Notes: generated by a model not told the origin, from the sequence alone. DNA of 64,000 nucleotides from Variovorax gracilis (GCF_030317115.1 NZ_JASZYF010000027.1:1-64000), one strand, 5' to 3'; shown: positions 45,124 to 54,440, numbered from the stretch's first letter. Program-made: numbers and translations.

Positions 45124-45289
45124 CGCAAGGGAGGCCTCCCTCCCTTCGTTCCTCTCAGACCGACAAAGGATTGGCGCCGTCATGCGGCGGCGCCCCGGTC
45201 GACTGTTGCCGCAAGAACAGAGAAGCACAACACACCAACGTGCACGTGCATTGGTTTCACCGGGGTTAGTCCCAGCTACGAGAGACAAC

Positions 45290-46603
45290 ATGCTGACCAT
45301 TCTGGCGTACTCGATGATCATCGTCTTCATGGCGTTGATCATGACCGGGAGAGCGACCGCGCTCATTGCCCTGATCGTCGTTCCCATCGTGTTCGCCTTG
45401 ATCGGGGGATTTGGAGGCGACATCGGGCCGATGGTGATAAGCGGCCTCAGGGCCATCGCGCCCACGGGCGTGCTTCTGCTCTTCGCCATACTCTACTTCG
45501 GGCTGATGATCGATGTGGGCCTGTTCGATCCGCTCATTCGCTGGATCGTCAAGCTCGCAAAAGGCGATCCCGTACGCCTCGTGGTCGGATCGGCGCTTCT
45601 GGCCATGATCGTTTCCCTTGACGGAGATGGGTCGACGACCTATCTGTTGTGCATCACGGCCATGTTGCCGCTGCATCGCCGCATGGGCATCAACCCGCTC
45701 ATCCTCCCGTGCGTCACGATGATGGGCAACAGCATCATGAACATCGCGCCGTGGGGTGGCCCGACGGCACGGGTGATGAGTGCGCTCCATCTGGAAGCCA
45801 ACCAGGTCTTCACGCCGTTAATTCCGGCGATGGCGATGGCCTGCCTGGCCACTCTCGGCGTGGCGTGGTATCTCGGCACAAAAGAGCGCGCCAGGCTCAA
45901 GCGGATCGAGTGGAAGCCGGCACATCTTGAGCATTCGCCCATTGGAGGTGATGTCGATCTGGACGAGTCGGACAAGCCTCGCAGCAGCCGGCCGATGTTC
46001 TTCTTCAACCTGATCCTGACCATCGGTTTGATGACCTGTCTGGCGTTGGGCGTGCTGCCGCTGCCGCTGCTCTTCATGGGAGCTTTCGCGATTGCGATCT
46101 CTGTCAATTTTCCAAACATCAAGCACCAGAAGGAACGCATCGCCGAGCATTCAGCCAGCGCGCTCTCCGTCGTCGCGGTGATCTTTGCCGCCGGCGTCTT
46201 CACGGGCATTCTGTCGGGTACCAAGATGACCGATGCCATCGCACACAGCGTCGTCTCCGCCATTCCCAGTTCGGCCGGTCACTTTCTTCCACTGATCACC
46301 GCCGCGCTGAGTGCACCGATGACATTCTTCCTTTCGAACGATGCCTTCTATTTCGGTGTAGTCCCGATCCTGGCCGAGGCCGCGAAGGCCTACGGTATCG
46401 CGCCGGAGATCATCGCGCGCGCATCGCTCCTCGGCCAACCCATTCACCAACTCAGCCCGCTCGTCGCGGCGAACTATGTGTTGATAGGCGTTGCAGGCGT
46501 CGAATTTGGTGACCACCAGAAGTTCACTTTGAAGTGGGCCTTCCTGCTGGTTGTCGTGATGATTCTTTCGGCAGGCCTCTTCGGCATCGTGCCACTTTTC
46601 TGA
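45290..46603 (+). CDS. CitMHS-family citrate carrier
   Basis: This 437-residue integral membrane protein has about twelve hydrophobic segments and the CitMHS signature ('MIVSLDGDGSTTYLLCITAM', 'MNIAPWGGPTARV', 'FLSNDAFYFGVVP'). CitMHS carriers take up citrate in complex with a divalent metal using protons. Its start is the ATG at 45290, with GAGAG upstream. It follows the aconitase gene by 166 bases, giving a direct link of uptake and first conversion. A truncated second gene begins 68 bases downstream. Confidence 0.9.
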   Translation: MLTILAYSMIIVFMALIMTGRATALIALIVVPIVFALIGGFGGDIGPMVISGLRAIAPTGVLLLFAILYFGLMIDVGLFDPLIRWIVKLAKGDPVRLVVGSALLAMIVSLDGDGSTTYLLCITAMLPLHRRMGINPLILPCVTMMGNSIMNIAPWGGPTARVMSALHLEANQVFTPLIPAMAMACLATLGVAWYLGTKERARLKRIEWKPAHLEHSPIGGDVDLDESDKPRSSRPMFFFNLILTIGLMTCLALGVLPLPLLFMGAFAIAISVNFPNIKHQKERIAEHSASALSVVAVIFAAGVFTGILSGTKMTDAIAHSVVSAIPSSAGHFLPLITAALSAPMTFFLSNDAFYFGVVPILAEAAKAYGIAPEIIARASLLGQPIHQLSPLVAANYVLIGVAGVEFGDHQKFTLKWAFLLVVVMILSAGLFGIVPLF

Positions 46604-46671
46604 GTAGCGCCCACCACAGGCGATTGACATTCATCCCTTCCCAATCTTGAAGACCTCACCAGGAGATAGCC

Positions 46672-46797
46672 ATGAAAGTAGCTGAGTTGGTTCTGAAATG
46701 CCTCAAGAACGAGTACGTCGAATGCTGCGGAGCGTTCGTGTACAGAGAACGCTTGCTTGGTAATAGTTCAATTTTCACGATGGCTCTTCATCCCTAG
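46672..46797 (+). pseudogene. Truncated 5' end of an acetolactate-synthase-like gene
   Basis: A frame with a good AGGAG site reads 41 residues before a TAG stop. Its first 17 residues (MKVAELVLKCLKNEYVE) match the start of the ThDP enzyme encoded at 47197 (MKAAELFVKCLENEKVE) in the same register, but many bases differ, so it is an old paralogue remnant rather than a fresh duplication. Homology ends at about 46722, where a promoter/operator block begins. The stop codon overlaps that promoter's -10 box. Confidence 0.7.
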
Positions 46798-46800
46798 CAT
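46732..46800 (+). promoter_or_regulatory. Operator and promoter of the ThDP/PHA operon (copy 1)
   Basis: GCGTTC, nine bases, then a 23-base element (46747-46769) with outer arms GAACG/AGTTC and inner arms TTGC/GTAA, then TTTTCA (-35, 46772-46777) and, after exactly 17 bases, TAGCAT (-10, 46795-46800). The same parts with the same spacings recur at 57321-57389, where the dyad is perfect. The design fits LysR-type activation just upstream of -35. The LysR protein at 56413-57309 is the obvious candidate. Confidence 0.65.
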
Positions 46801-47196
46801 TCATCTCAACAGCCACAGAGCCGCTCAGAGAACCCAGATTGGGTCCCGACCACTAGGAGACAAATGTTGCAAGCGATGATGAAATGCGCTGTCCTTCTCA
46901 GCCGAGCAAAGCGTAGAGACCTCGACGGCGACCAAGCCCACGGCGAACTTCTGACCCCCATCGCGTGCATGACCTGCTCGCAATCAAGGCGGTCGCAGGG
47001 TGCACGTGACGGCGCATCCGATCGGTTCGCTCGCTCCCACTGGAGGTACCGACTCTCGAGGTGCTCCACCACTTCGCAAGTTCGCCAAACTGCCAGAGTC
47101 ATCGCATCACGCAGACCCTTTGTGCGCATGTCTTCGCACATTGCCTTCGCATAGCCGCGCCGCTGGATGCGCAACAACACTGAAATAGGAAATCCC
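46801..47196 (+). other. Long leader before the ThDP enzyme gene
   Basis: These 396 bases separate the promoter from the first recognised gene. A 96-codon frame (46864-47154) starts with AGGAG four bases before its ATG, at nearly the same distance from the -10 box as the leader peptide downstream of the second promoter copy. The encoded residues (many Arg and Ser) resemble no protein I know, so it may be only a short translated leader. Confidence 0.4.
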
Positions 47197-48828
47197 ATGA
47201 AAGCTGCAGAACTGTTCGTCAAATGCCTGGAGAACGAAAAGGTCGAGTTCATCTTCGGCATACCCGGTGAAGAGAACATCGACGTGATGGACGCGCTGCT
47301 CGACAGCCCGATCAAGTTCGTCACGACACACCATGAACAAGGCGCAGCCTTCATGGCGGACGTCTATGGGCGTCTGACTGGACGCGCCGGCGTTTGCATG
47401 TCCACGCTCGGCCCTGGCGCCACCAACCTCATCACAGGCGTCGCTGACGCCAACATGGATCGTGCGCCTATCGTTGCGATTGCAGGGCAAGGCGCCACCA
47501 CTCGCCTTCACAAGGAAAGCCATCAGATCCTGGACCTGGTGAGCATGTTCGATCCGATCACGAAGTACGCCACGCAAATCCTCGATCCTGGAATCGTGCC
47601 GGAAGTCGTGCGCAAGGCCTTCAAGGTCGCTCAAACCGAAAAGCCGGGCGCCACCTTCATCGACTTCCCCGAAAACGTTGCAGAAATGAAGGTGGACAAG
47701 AAGCCGATCGAAGTTCAAACGGCTTACACGTCAGAGGCGCCGAGCCGCAAGGTCGAGGAAGCCGCGAAGCTAATCACTGCAGCCAAGGCGCCGGTCATCC
47801 TGGCAGGCAACGGCGTCATTCGACAAGGCGCTGCGGACGCACTGGTCACTTTCGCCGAAATGCTTCGAATCCCGGTCGCCAATACGTTCATGGCCAAGGG
47901 CGTGGTCCCGTTCACGAATGAACTGTCGCTTGGCACCATTGGCATGAAGGCCCGCGACCTTCCCTGGTTCGCGTTCGAGAAGGCGGACGTCGTGATCTGC
48001 GTCGGATACGACATGGTCGAGTACCACCCGGACATGTGGAATCCCGACGGCGACAAGACCATCATCCATATCGATGCGCTTCCGGCCGAGGTGGATGAGC
48101 GCTATATCGTGGCCGTCGGCGTGCTGGGCGACCTCCATACGTCCTTGCGCTCGATTGCCCTGAAGGCGAAGCCGCAGGCCGCTTCACCGTTCAAAGCGGT
48201 GCGCAAGGCGATCGTTGCGGATCGAGCGGAATACTGCGATGACACCGCCTTTCCCATTAAGCCCCAGAAGATCGTCTGGGACCTGCGTGAGGTGCTTGGA
48301 CCTGACGACATCGCAATCTCCGACGTCGGCGCCCACAAGATGTGGATGTCCCGCATGTACAGGGCCGAGCGTCCTAACACCTGCATCATCTCCAACGGGT
48401 TTGCTGCAATGGGCATTGCCGTACCTGGTGCTATTGCGGCCAAGCTGGCCTACCCGGATCGCAAGGTGGTCGCCGTCACTGGTGATGCGGGATTCATGAT
48501 GAACTCCCAGGAGATCGAAACCGCACTTCGTATGAAGACGCCGTTCGTCATCCTGATCTGGAACGACTCTGAGTATGGGCTGATCACGTGGCACCAGCTT
48601 CGTCACTTTGGACGCCCCAGCCATATCGCTTTTAAGAACCCGGACTTCGTGAAGTACGCGGAGAGCTTCGGAGCCAAAGGCTATCGGGTCGAGCGTGCGG
48701 GAGACCTTCTGCCCACCTTGAAGCAGGCTATCGCCGACGACACCGTCGTGATCATCGACTGTCCTGTCGACTATGCCGAAAACATGAAGCTCACGGCCAA
48801 GCTCAAAGAGATGAAGTCGCCGCTCTGA
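47197..48828 (+). CDS. ThDP-dependent enzyme, acetolactate-synthase family (possible 2-oxoglutarate decarboxylase)
   Basis: This 543-residue protein is a ThDP enzyme of the acetolactate-synthase large-subunit family: the cofactor-activating Glu47 in THHEQGAAF, the central domain, and the ThDP/Mg motif GDAGFMMNSQEI with WNDSEYG. The ATG at 47197 has AGGAA upstream. No regulatory-subunit gene follows. Instead a succinate-semialdehyde-dehydrogenase-like gene comes next, the same pairing as the cyanobacterial 2-oxoglutarate decarboxylase, which was long annotated as acetolactate synthase. I therefore infer decarboxylation of 2-oxoglutarate to succinic semialdehyde. Catabolic acetolactate synthase or another 2-oxoacid decarboxylase remain possible. 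Confidence 0.75.
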   Translation: MKAAELFVKCLENEKVEFIFGIPGEENIDVMDALLDSPIKFVTTHHEQGAAFMADVYGRLTGRAGVCMSTLGPGATNLITGVADANMDRAPIVAIAGQGATTRLHKESHQILDLVSMFDPITKYATQILDPGIVPEVVRKAFKVAQTEKPGATFIDFPENVAEMKVDKKPIEVQTAYTSEAPSRKVEEAAKLITAAKAPVILAGNGVIRQGAADALVTFAEMLRIPVANTFMAKGVVPFTNELSLGTIGMKARDLPWFAFEKADVVICVGYDMVEYHPDMWNPDGDKTIIHIDALPAEVDERYIVAVGVLGDLHTSLRSIALKAKPQAASPFKAVRKAIVADRAEYCDDTAFPIKPQKIVWDLREVLGPDDIAISDVGAHKMWMSRMYRAERPNTCIISNGFAAMGIAVPGAIAAKLAYPDRKVVAVTGDAGFMMNSQEIETALRMKTPFVILIWNDSEYGLITWHQLRHFGRPSHIAFKNPDFVKYAESFGAKGYRVERAGDLLPTLKQAIADDTVVIIDCPVDYAENMKLTAKLKEMKSPL

Positions 48829-48876
48829 AACACCGAGACATTCATCCCCGCCCCAAGGGGCACATCAAGGAACGAC

Positions 48877-50346
48877 ATGCCGTTGAGCATTTCACGCGAC
48901 GACCTGATTCGGACGGGTAACTTCATTGCAGGTCGCTGGACAGAGCCGACCAAGGAGACGTTCGGTGTGCGCGATCCTGCGGATGGAAGCCTCATCGCAG
49001 AGGTGACCGACAGCGACGGAGGGGATGCGAAGGCCGCAGTCGACGCTGCGTCCGCAGCGCTCCCCTCCTGGCGAGCAGCGACAGCTCGCTCACGTGCGCA
49101 GGTTTTGAAGCGCTGGCACGCGTTGATCCTGAGCAATCAGGAAGACCTGGCCCGCTTGATTTCCCGGGAGCAAGGCAAGCCACTGGCCGAAGCCCGAGGC
49201 GAGATCCTCTATGCGGCTGGATATGTGGAGTGGTTTGCGGAAGAAGCGACGCGAACCTATGGCGATGTAATTCCGGAGACCGTCCGTGGCCGGAAGATGC
49301 TGGTCGTGAAGGAAGGCGTCGGAGTGGTTGCGGCCATCACGCCGTGGAACTTTCCGGCGGCGATGATGGCGCGAAAACTTGCGCCGGCCCTGGCCGCCGG
49401 CTGCACGGTCGTTGCAAAGCCAGCAGAGGACACGCCGCTGACGTCGTTGGCGCTCGCTGTCCTTGCTGAAGAAGCGGGCGTGCCGCCTGGCGTGCTCAAC
49501 ATCGTTGCAGCGTCTCGCTCCAGAGCGGCTGAGGTGGTTGATGTCTGGCTCGGCGATTCGCGCGTTCGCAAGATCACGTTCACTGGTTCCACCCCCGTCG
49601 GCAAGCATCTCGCCCGCGAATCGGCGTCGACCCTCAAGCGCCTGTCCCTGGAACTGGGCGGAAACGCACCCTTCATCGTCTTCGACGACGCGGACGTGGA
49701 TGCTGCAGTCGACGGCCTCATGGCGGCCAAGTTTCGCAACGGTGGCCAGACCTGCGTGTCGCCGAACCGCGTATTCGCCCAGAGGGAGATCCACGACGAG
49801 TTCGTCCGGAAGCTCGGCGTGCGGGTGGGGGCCTTGAAAGTTGGACCCGCGACCGACGAGAGCTCGCAGATCGGTCCCATGATCAACCGTCAGGCCGTGC
49901 GCAAGATCACCAGTCACATTCAGGATGCAGTTGCGCAGGGGGCGAAGGTGATTGCGGGGGGTGTGACCGAGGTCGACGAAGAGTCCAACTATGTTGCCCC
50001 AACCGTCTTGAGCGGCGCCACCTCTTCGATGCTGCTGGCAGCCGAAGAAACCTTCGGACCTGTGGCCGCAGTTTTTCGCTTCGACACCGAAGCCGAGGTC
50101 GTCCGCAGTGCCAATGGGACACCGTACGGGCTCGCCGCCTACTTCTATTCGCGCGATGTATCGCGCATCTGGCGCGTGGCGAACGCCATCGAGTGCGGCA
50201 TCGTCGGCGTCAACGAAGGTCTGATCTCTTCCGAAACCGCACCCTTCGGCGGCATCAAGGAGTCCGGATACGGCCGGGAGGGATCCCGAAGAGGCCTGGA
50301 CGACTACATGGACGTCAAGTACGTCTGCCAGGGCGGGCTGTCCTGA
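48877..50346 (+). CDS. Succinate-semialdehyde-dehydrogenase-like aldehyde dehydrogenase
   Basis: This 489-residue aldehyde dehydrogenase resembles GabD: the run 'FTGSTPVGKHLARESASTLK', the glutamate in LELGGNAPFIVFDDAD, the catalytic cysteine in NGGQTCVSPNR, and the C-terminal 'GGIKESGYGREGSRRGLDDY' segment are GabD-like. AAGGAA precedes the ATG. It follows the ThDP-enzyme gene by 48 bases. Together they would convert 2-oxoglutarate through succinic semialdehyde to succinate. Other short semialdehydes, such as glutarate semialdehyde, are possible. Confidence 0.82.
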   Translation: MPLSISRDDLIRTGNFIAGRWTEPTKETFGVRDPADGSLIAEVTDSDGGDAKAAVDAASAALPSWRAATARSRAQVLKRWHALILSNQEDLARLISREQGKPLAEARGEILYAAGYVEWFAEEATRTYGDVIPETVRGRKMLVVKEGVGVVAAITPWNFPAAMMARKLAPALAAGCTVVAKPAEDTPLTSLALAVLAEEAGVPPGVLNIVAASRSRAAEVVDVWLGDSRVRKITFTGSTPVGKHLARESASTLKRLSLELGGNAPFIVFDDADVDAAVDGLMAAKFRNGGQTCVSPNRVFAQREIHDEFVRKLGVRVGALKVGPATDESSQIGPMINRQAVRKITSHIQDAVAQGAKVIAGGVTEVDEESNYVAPTVLSGATSSMLLAAEETFGPVAAVFRFDTEAEVVRSANGTPYGLAAYFYSRDVSRIWRVANAIECGIVGVNEGLISSETAPFGGIKESGYGREGSRRGLDDYMDVKYVCQGGLS

Positions 50347-50382
50347 AGCTCTTGGCGACGAACCCCACAACAAGGAGATTTC

Positions 50383-51510
50383 ATGAAGATCAAGGCTGCC
50401 GTTCTCGACGCGATGGGCGCGTCACACCCCTACGCGGCATCGAGGCCGCTGCGCATCGAAGAAGTGGACCTCGATCCCCCAGGCCCGGACGAGGTGCTGA
50501 TCAAGATCGCCGCTGCAGGTCTCTGCCACTCCGACCTGTCTGTCATCAACGGCGACCGTCCGCGCCCGATGCCGATGGCTCTCGGACATGAAGCGTCCGG
50601 TGTGGTCGAAGAAGTGGGCGCAGGCGTGAGTGACCTGAAGCCAGGCGATCACGTTGTCGTGGTGTTCGTGCCGAGTTGTGGCCACTGTGCTCCATGTGCC
50701 GAAGGCCGACCCGCTCTGTGCGAGCCCGGGGCAGCGGCAAACGGCATGGGAACTCTCCTGTCGGGCGCACGCCGAATATCGCACGTCGGCAAGCCCATCA
50801 ATCACCACCTCGGCTGCTCCGTTTTCGCCGAATACGCCACGGTGTCAAGACGCTCCGTTGTCAAGATTGACCCAGCCGTGCCGCTCGTCGATGCGGCGCT
50901 GTTCGGGTGTGCTGTCCTGACCGGTGTCGGTGCGGTGGTCAACACCGCACAGGTGCGGGTCGGCGCGACGGTTGCCGTGATCGGCTTGGGCGGTGTGGGA
51001 TTGGCCGCGCTGATTGGCGCATCGGCTGCAGGCGCAAGGCAGATCATCGCGATCGACCTCGCGGATGACAAGCTCGAGCAGGCCCGTGCGCTCGGAGCCA
51101 CCCACACGGTGAATGCGGGCAAGCAAGACGCACTTGAACAGATCCGCGAGATCAGCTCTGGAGGCGTCGAGTTCGCCTTCGAGTTCGCGGGCTCCGTGCG
51201 CGCACTCGAACTGGCCTACCGCATCACGCGGCGAGGCGGTACGACGGTGACGGCCGGATTGCCTCCGTCCACGGCAGTCTTCCCGCTGCCCGCAGTCAGC
51301 CTTGTTGCCGAGGAAAGAACCCTCAAAGGCAGCTATATCGGCACCTGCGTGCCGTCACGGGACATTCCCCGGTACGTCGACCTCTATTCGCAAGGTCGCC
51401 TGCCCGTCGACAAGCTCCTGACCGGACGCCTGACTCTGGAGCAAATCAATCATGGATTCGACCTGCTGCACGAAGGCAAGGCGATCCGACAAGTCGTGGA
51501 GTTCAAATGA
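50383..51510 (+). CDS. Zinc-dependent alcohol dehydrogenase
   Basis: This 375-residue medium-chain dehydrogenase has catalytic zinc residues in 'GLCHSD' and 'GHEASG', a structural-zinc cluster (CGHCAPCAEGRPALC) and the NAD motif GLGGVGLAAL. It resembles class III-type alcohol dehydrogenases. AAGGAG precedes the ATG, and its stop overlaps the phaE start by four bases. Positioned between a semialdehyde-producing pair and a polyester synthase, it could reduce succinic semialdehyde to 4-hydroxybutyrate; this is inference. Confidence 0.8.
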   Translation: MKIKAAVLDAMGASHPYAASRPLRIEEVDLDPPGPDEVLIKIAAAGLCHSDLSVINGDRPRPMPMALGHEASGVVEEVGAGVSDLKPGDHVVVVFVPSCGHCAPCAEGRPALCEPGAAANGMGTLLSGARRISHVGKPINHHLGCSVFAEYATVSRRSVVKIDPAVPLVDAALFGCAVLTGVGAVVNTAQVRVGATVAVIGLGGVGLAALIGASAAGARQIIAIDLADDKLEQARALGATHTVNAGKQDALEQIREISSGGVEFAFEFAGSVRALELAYRITRRGGTTVTAGLPPSTAVFPLPAVSLVAEERTLKGSYIGTCVPSRDIPRYVDLYSQGRLPVDKLLTGRLTLEQINHGFDLLHEGKAIRQVVEFK

Positions 51511-52343
51511 GCAAGCAAGCTACCGACGTGAACGCGCCGTGGGTCAACGCATGGGCCGAGACAGTGCAACCCCTCATGAAGGCGATGTTCCCTCCGACCC
51601 CCACTCTTGCGTTTCTCGGAGCAACGGATGCAAGGCTGCCAATGGAGGAACACTTCGCCGGACTGAGCGAGACCTGGAAGAACTCGATCGAGAAGTGGAC
51701 CCAGCTGGTGAATGAGGGCGCCGACCCTTCGAGCCTGCGACCAGAGGCGCTCCGTGAACTCTTTGCGCCTGCGAACTGGAGCGGCCCTGCAACGGGCGCG
51801 TTTGACTCGGCGCTGCGAGAAGTTCTCGAGGGACCCAAGTACGCGACCTTGTGGAACATGGACCGCGAGGTTCTCGAGCTCCAGCGACGCGCTGCCGAAC
51901 GCGACAAGGCGACGCGCGCCTTCCAGACCATTGTCCAACGCGCGTGGAATACCGCCTACGAGCGCTTCGCCAAGACGATGCCATTGACCCGGACCGAGAC
52001 GCCTGCGACATGGCGCAGCTTGGCAGATCGATGGATCGAGGTCGCAAATGAGACGCTGATCGAGACGCATCGCTCTGATGAATTCGTCGAAGCGCAAAGC
52101 CGGATGTTGCGAGCTGCGTCGGACTACCGCCTCAAGGAACGCGAGCTTGCTGAGGCCTGGTGCGCCGCATGCCACATCCCTACACGCACCGAGATGGATG
52201 AGATGCAGCGCGCCGTCACCGACTTGAGGCGTCAGGTACGCCTGCAGCGACGGCGAGATCCGGCGCCTGATGGCGGCGCCGTTGCTCGACCGAAAGCGCA
52301 AAGACCTGCGACATCCCGGTCGCGCCGAACGACCAAAGCCTGA
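51507..52343 (+). CDS. phaE: PHA synthase subunit PhaE (class III)
   Basis: This 278-residue, mostly helical soluble protein fits PhaE, the non-catalytic partner of class III polyhydroxyalkanoate synthase. It has the Trp-rich helical middle ('WSGPATGAFDSALREVLEGPKY' split across the segment near residue 90) and a strongly basic C-terminal tail. The gene is coupled to the alcohol dehydrogenase gene by a four-base overlap and lies 10 bases before phaC, the normal pairing. PhaE sequences vary widely, so the call relies on size, helicity and the neighbouring phaC. Confidence 0.78.
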   Translation: MSKQATDVNAPWVNAWAETVQPLMKAMFPPTPTLAFLGATDARLPMEEHFAGLSETWKNSIEKWTQLVNEGADPSSLRPEALRELFAPANWSGPATGAFDSALREVLEGPKYATLWNMDREVLELQRRAAERDKATRAFQTIVQRAWNTAYERFAKTMPLTRTETPATWRSLADRWIEVANETLIETHRSDEFVEAQSRMLRAASDYRLKERELAEAWCAACHIPTRTEMDEMQRAVTDLRRQVRLQRRRDPAPDGGAVARPKAQRPATSRSRRTTKA

Positions 52344-52353
52344 GGGGCCGAAC

Positions 52354-53457
52354 ATGACAGAAGTGAAGAAATCTCCGGCCGCTCGAGCGCTCGAGGAGTT
52401 CAGCGAATTCAACTTGAAGATGGCACGCGGGCAGAAGATGCTCAAGCGCATCAAGGACGACGACGTTCAGATCGCCACGGCCGACAAGGATGTCGTGTTC
52501 CGCCAGGACAAGACGACGCTCTATCGGTACAGGCCGACCGCCAAGCGCTCCCTCGGCGTGCCGGTGCTCGTCGCCTATGGCCAGATCGGCCGCTACACCA
52601 TGACAGACCTCCAGGAGGACCGTTCGATGCTGCGGAATCTGCTGGCCCTCGGCGTCGATGTCTATGCCGTCGATTGGGGAAGCCCGACTCGCAGCGATCG
52701 ATGGCTCACCTTCGAGGACTACGTCGATGTCTACCTCAACGACTGCGTCGAGTTCATTTGCCGGGAGCACGACATTCCTGCGATCAATCTGCTGGGCATC
52801 TGCGAGGGCGGGCTCTTCTCGCTCTGCTATGCGGCGCTCTACCCGGATCGTGTGAAGAACCTGATCCTGACCATCACGCCTGTCGATTTTCACCAGGACC
52901 AGGCGGAAGGCCGGGCGAACCACGGGCTGCTCAACCTCTGGACTCGGGGCATGAGCGCGGAGGACATCGACCATCTGATCGAGGCGAACGGCAATCTACC
53001 CGGCGAATTGATGAGCTATGTCTTCGCACAGCTGACCCCCGGCGCAACGATGACGAAGTACAACATCGGGCTGCTCGATACGTTCGACGACGAAAAGAAG
53101 CTGCTCAACTTCCTCCGCATGGAGAAGTGGCTGGCCGATCGGCCGCACCATCCGGGCGAGGCTGCTAAGCAGTTGCTGGTAAACCTCTACAAGAACAACG
53201 AACTGGTGAAGGGTGAGTTTCAGCTCGGCGGGAGGACCGTCGATCTCGCTGAAATCAAGATTCCGGTCCTGAACGTCTTCGCGAAGGACGATCACATCAT
53301 TCCGCCAAAGACCACGCAGGCGCTGCGCGACGTCATCGGAAGCAAGGACTACAGCGAGATCGGCCTGGTAGGCGGTCACGTCGGCGTGTTCGTGAGCGGT
53401 AAGTCTCAAGGAGTGCTTGGCAAGGGCATCTCCGAATGGCTGCGCAAGCGCGACTGA
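52354..53457 (+). CDS. phaC: Class III PHA synthase catalytic subunit PhaC
   Basis: This 367-residue protein is the short class III type of PhaC: the lipase-box-like GICEGG with nucleophile Cys150, Asp312 or Asp313 in FAKDDHI and His342 in GGHVG. It polymerises hydroxyacyl-CoA into storage polyester together with PhaE. The ATG at 52354 has GAGGGG six bases upstream. Class I synthases of about 590 residues are usual in betaproteobacteria, so this short two-subunit type, placed among semialdehyde genes, suggests a specialised monomer such as 4-hydroxybutyryl-CoA. Confidence 0.88.
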   Translation: MTEVKKSPAARALEEFSEFNLKMARGQKMLKRIKDDDVQIATADKDVVFRQDKTTLYRYRPTAKRSLGVPVLVAYGQIGRYTMTDLQEDRSMLRNLLALGVDVYAVDWGSPTRSDRWLTFEDYVDVYLNDCVEFICREHDIPAINLLGICEGGLFSLCYAALYPDRVKNLILTITPVDFHQDQAEGRANHGLLNLWTRGMSAEDIDHLIEANGNLPGELMSYVFAQLTPGATMTKYNIGLLDTFDDEKKLLNFLRMEKWLADRPHHPGEAAKQLLVNLYKNNELVKGEFQLGGRTVDLAEIKIPVLNVFAKDDHIIPPKTTQALRDVIGSKDYSEIGLVGGHVGVFVSGKSQGVLGKGISEWLRKRD

Positions 53458-54440
53458 ACGAAGTGGCGCGAACTCGAAGCACCGCAGCCGAGCCAAGGCA
53501 CGGCCATGTTTCGGTGCTCGGGCACGGAGGGTTTCGCCGGCTGTCCTATTTGGAATGGGGGCCGCCCAAGGCCCCGCGAACGGTGATTTGCGTCCACGGC
53601 GTATCTCGCATGGGGCGCGACTTCGACGTTCTCGCGGCCGCTCTTGCCGAGGCAGGTGCGCGCGTCATCGTGCCCGATCTCCCGGGCCGCGGTCGTAGCG
53701 AATGGCTCGCCTCACCTGCGCACTACACGGATCGTGCGTACACCGGGGCGCTCTCCACCTTGATCGCCAGGCTGGACGTGGAGCTCGTGGATTGGATTGG
53801 AACCTCGCTCGGGGGCCATCTCGGGATGCTCATGGCTGCGGAACACGGCTCGCCTATCAGCCGACTCGTCCTGAACGACTTTGGTGCCAGGGTGTCGGCT
53901 GCAGCCCTGCGACGGATCGGCGCCTACCTTAGCAGGCGCTGGCGCTTCGAATCGATTGAAGAACTCGAAGCCCACCTTCGTGACATCCATGAACCGTTCG
54001 GACAGCTGACCGATGCCCAATGGAAGCATCTGGCGCATCACAGCGCGGCGCGCGATCCAGCCGGTGGATTTCGCTTCCACTTCGATCCCGGCATCGCCCG
54101 GCGTTTCGCCATCCCGATCTACATGGACATCGTGCTGTGGCATCTCTGGGAAAAGATCACGTGCCCGGTGCTCGTGCTTCGAGGGGAAGACTCTGATCTT
54201 CTGACCACGGCTACGACCAATGAGATGCTCGAGCGTGGCCCGGCGGCGAAGCTCGGCAGAGTCAGCGTCGTGGAAATTGCTGAGTGCGGCCACGCACCGG
54301 CCCTGATGGACGACCAGCAGATCGCGGTCATCAAGGATTTCCTGCAGCTCCCAGAGACATCCAAGTCAGCGAGCCGTCCAGGGGCTGCTCCTGGTGCCAA
54401 GACTTCCTCCGTCCGACTTCCTCTAGCGAGAGCATCATGA
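53436..54440 (+). CDS. Alpha/beta hydrolase in the PHA operon
   Basis: This 334-residue protein has the hydrolase nucleophile serine in GTSLGG, an acid in 'LRGEDSDLL' and the histidine in 'AECGHAPAL'. It overlaps phaC by 22 bases and its stop overlaps the CoA-transferase start by four, so it is firmly part of the operon. Possible roles are an intracellular depolymerase/oligomer hydrolase or a thioesterase. The C-terminal 35 residues are Ser/Ala-rich and likely disordered. The start could be slightly further in; no clear ribosome-binding site is seen. Confidence 0.75.
   Translation: MAAQARLNEVARTRSTAAEPRHGHVSVLGHGGFRRLSYLEWGPPKAPRTVICVHGVSRMGRDFDVLAAALAEAGARVIVPDLPGRGRSEWLASPAHYTDRAYTGALSTLIARLDVELVDWIGTSLGGHLGMLMAAEHGSPISRLVLNDFGARVSAAALRRIGAYLSRRWRFESIEELEAHLRDIHEPFGQLTDAQWKHLAHHSAARDPAGGFRFHFDPGIARRFAIPIYMDIVLWHLWEKITCPVLVLRGEDSDLLTTATTNEMLERGPAAKLGRVSVVEIAECGHAPALMDDQQIAVIKDFLQLPETSKSASRPGAAPGAKTSSVRLPLARAS

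Noticed and set aside
43996..45489. A 497-codon minus-strand frame
   Set aside because: It covers the aconitase C-terminus and the start of the CitMHS gene on the other strand, and has shadow-like composition.
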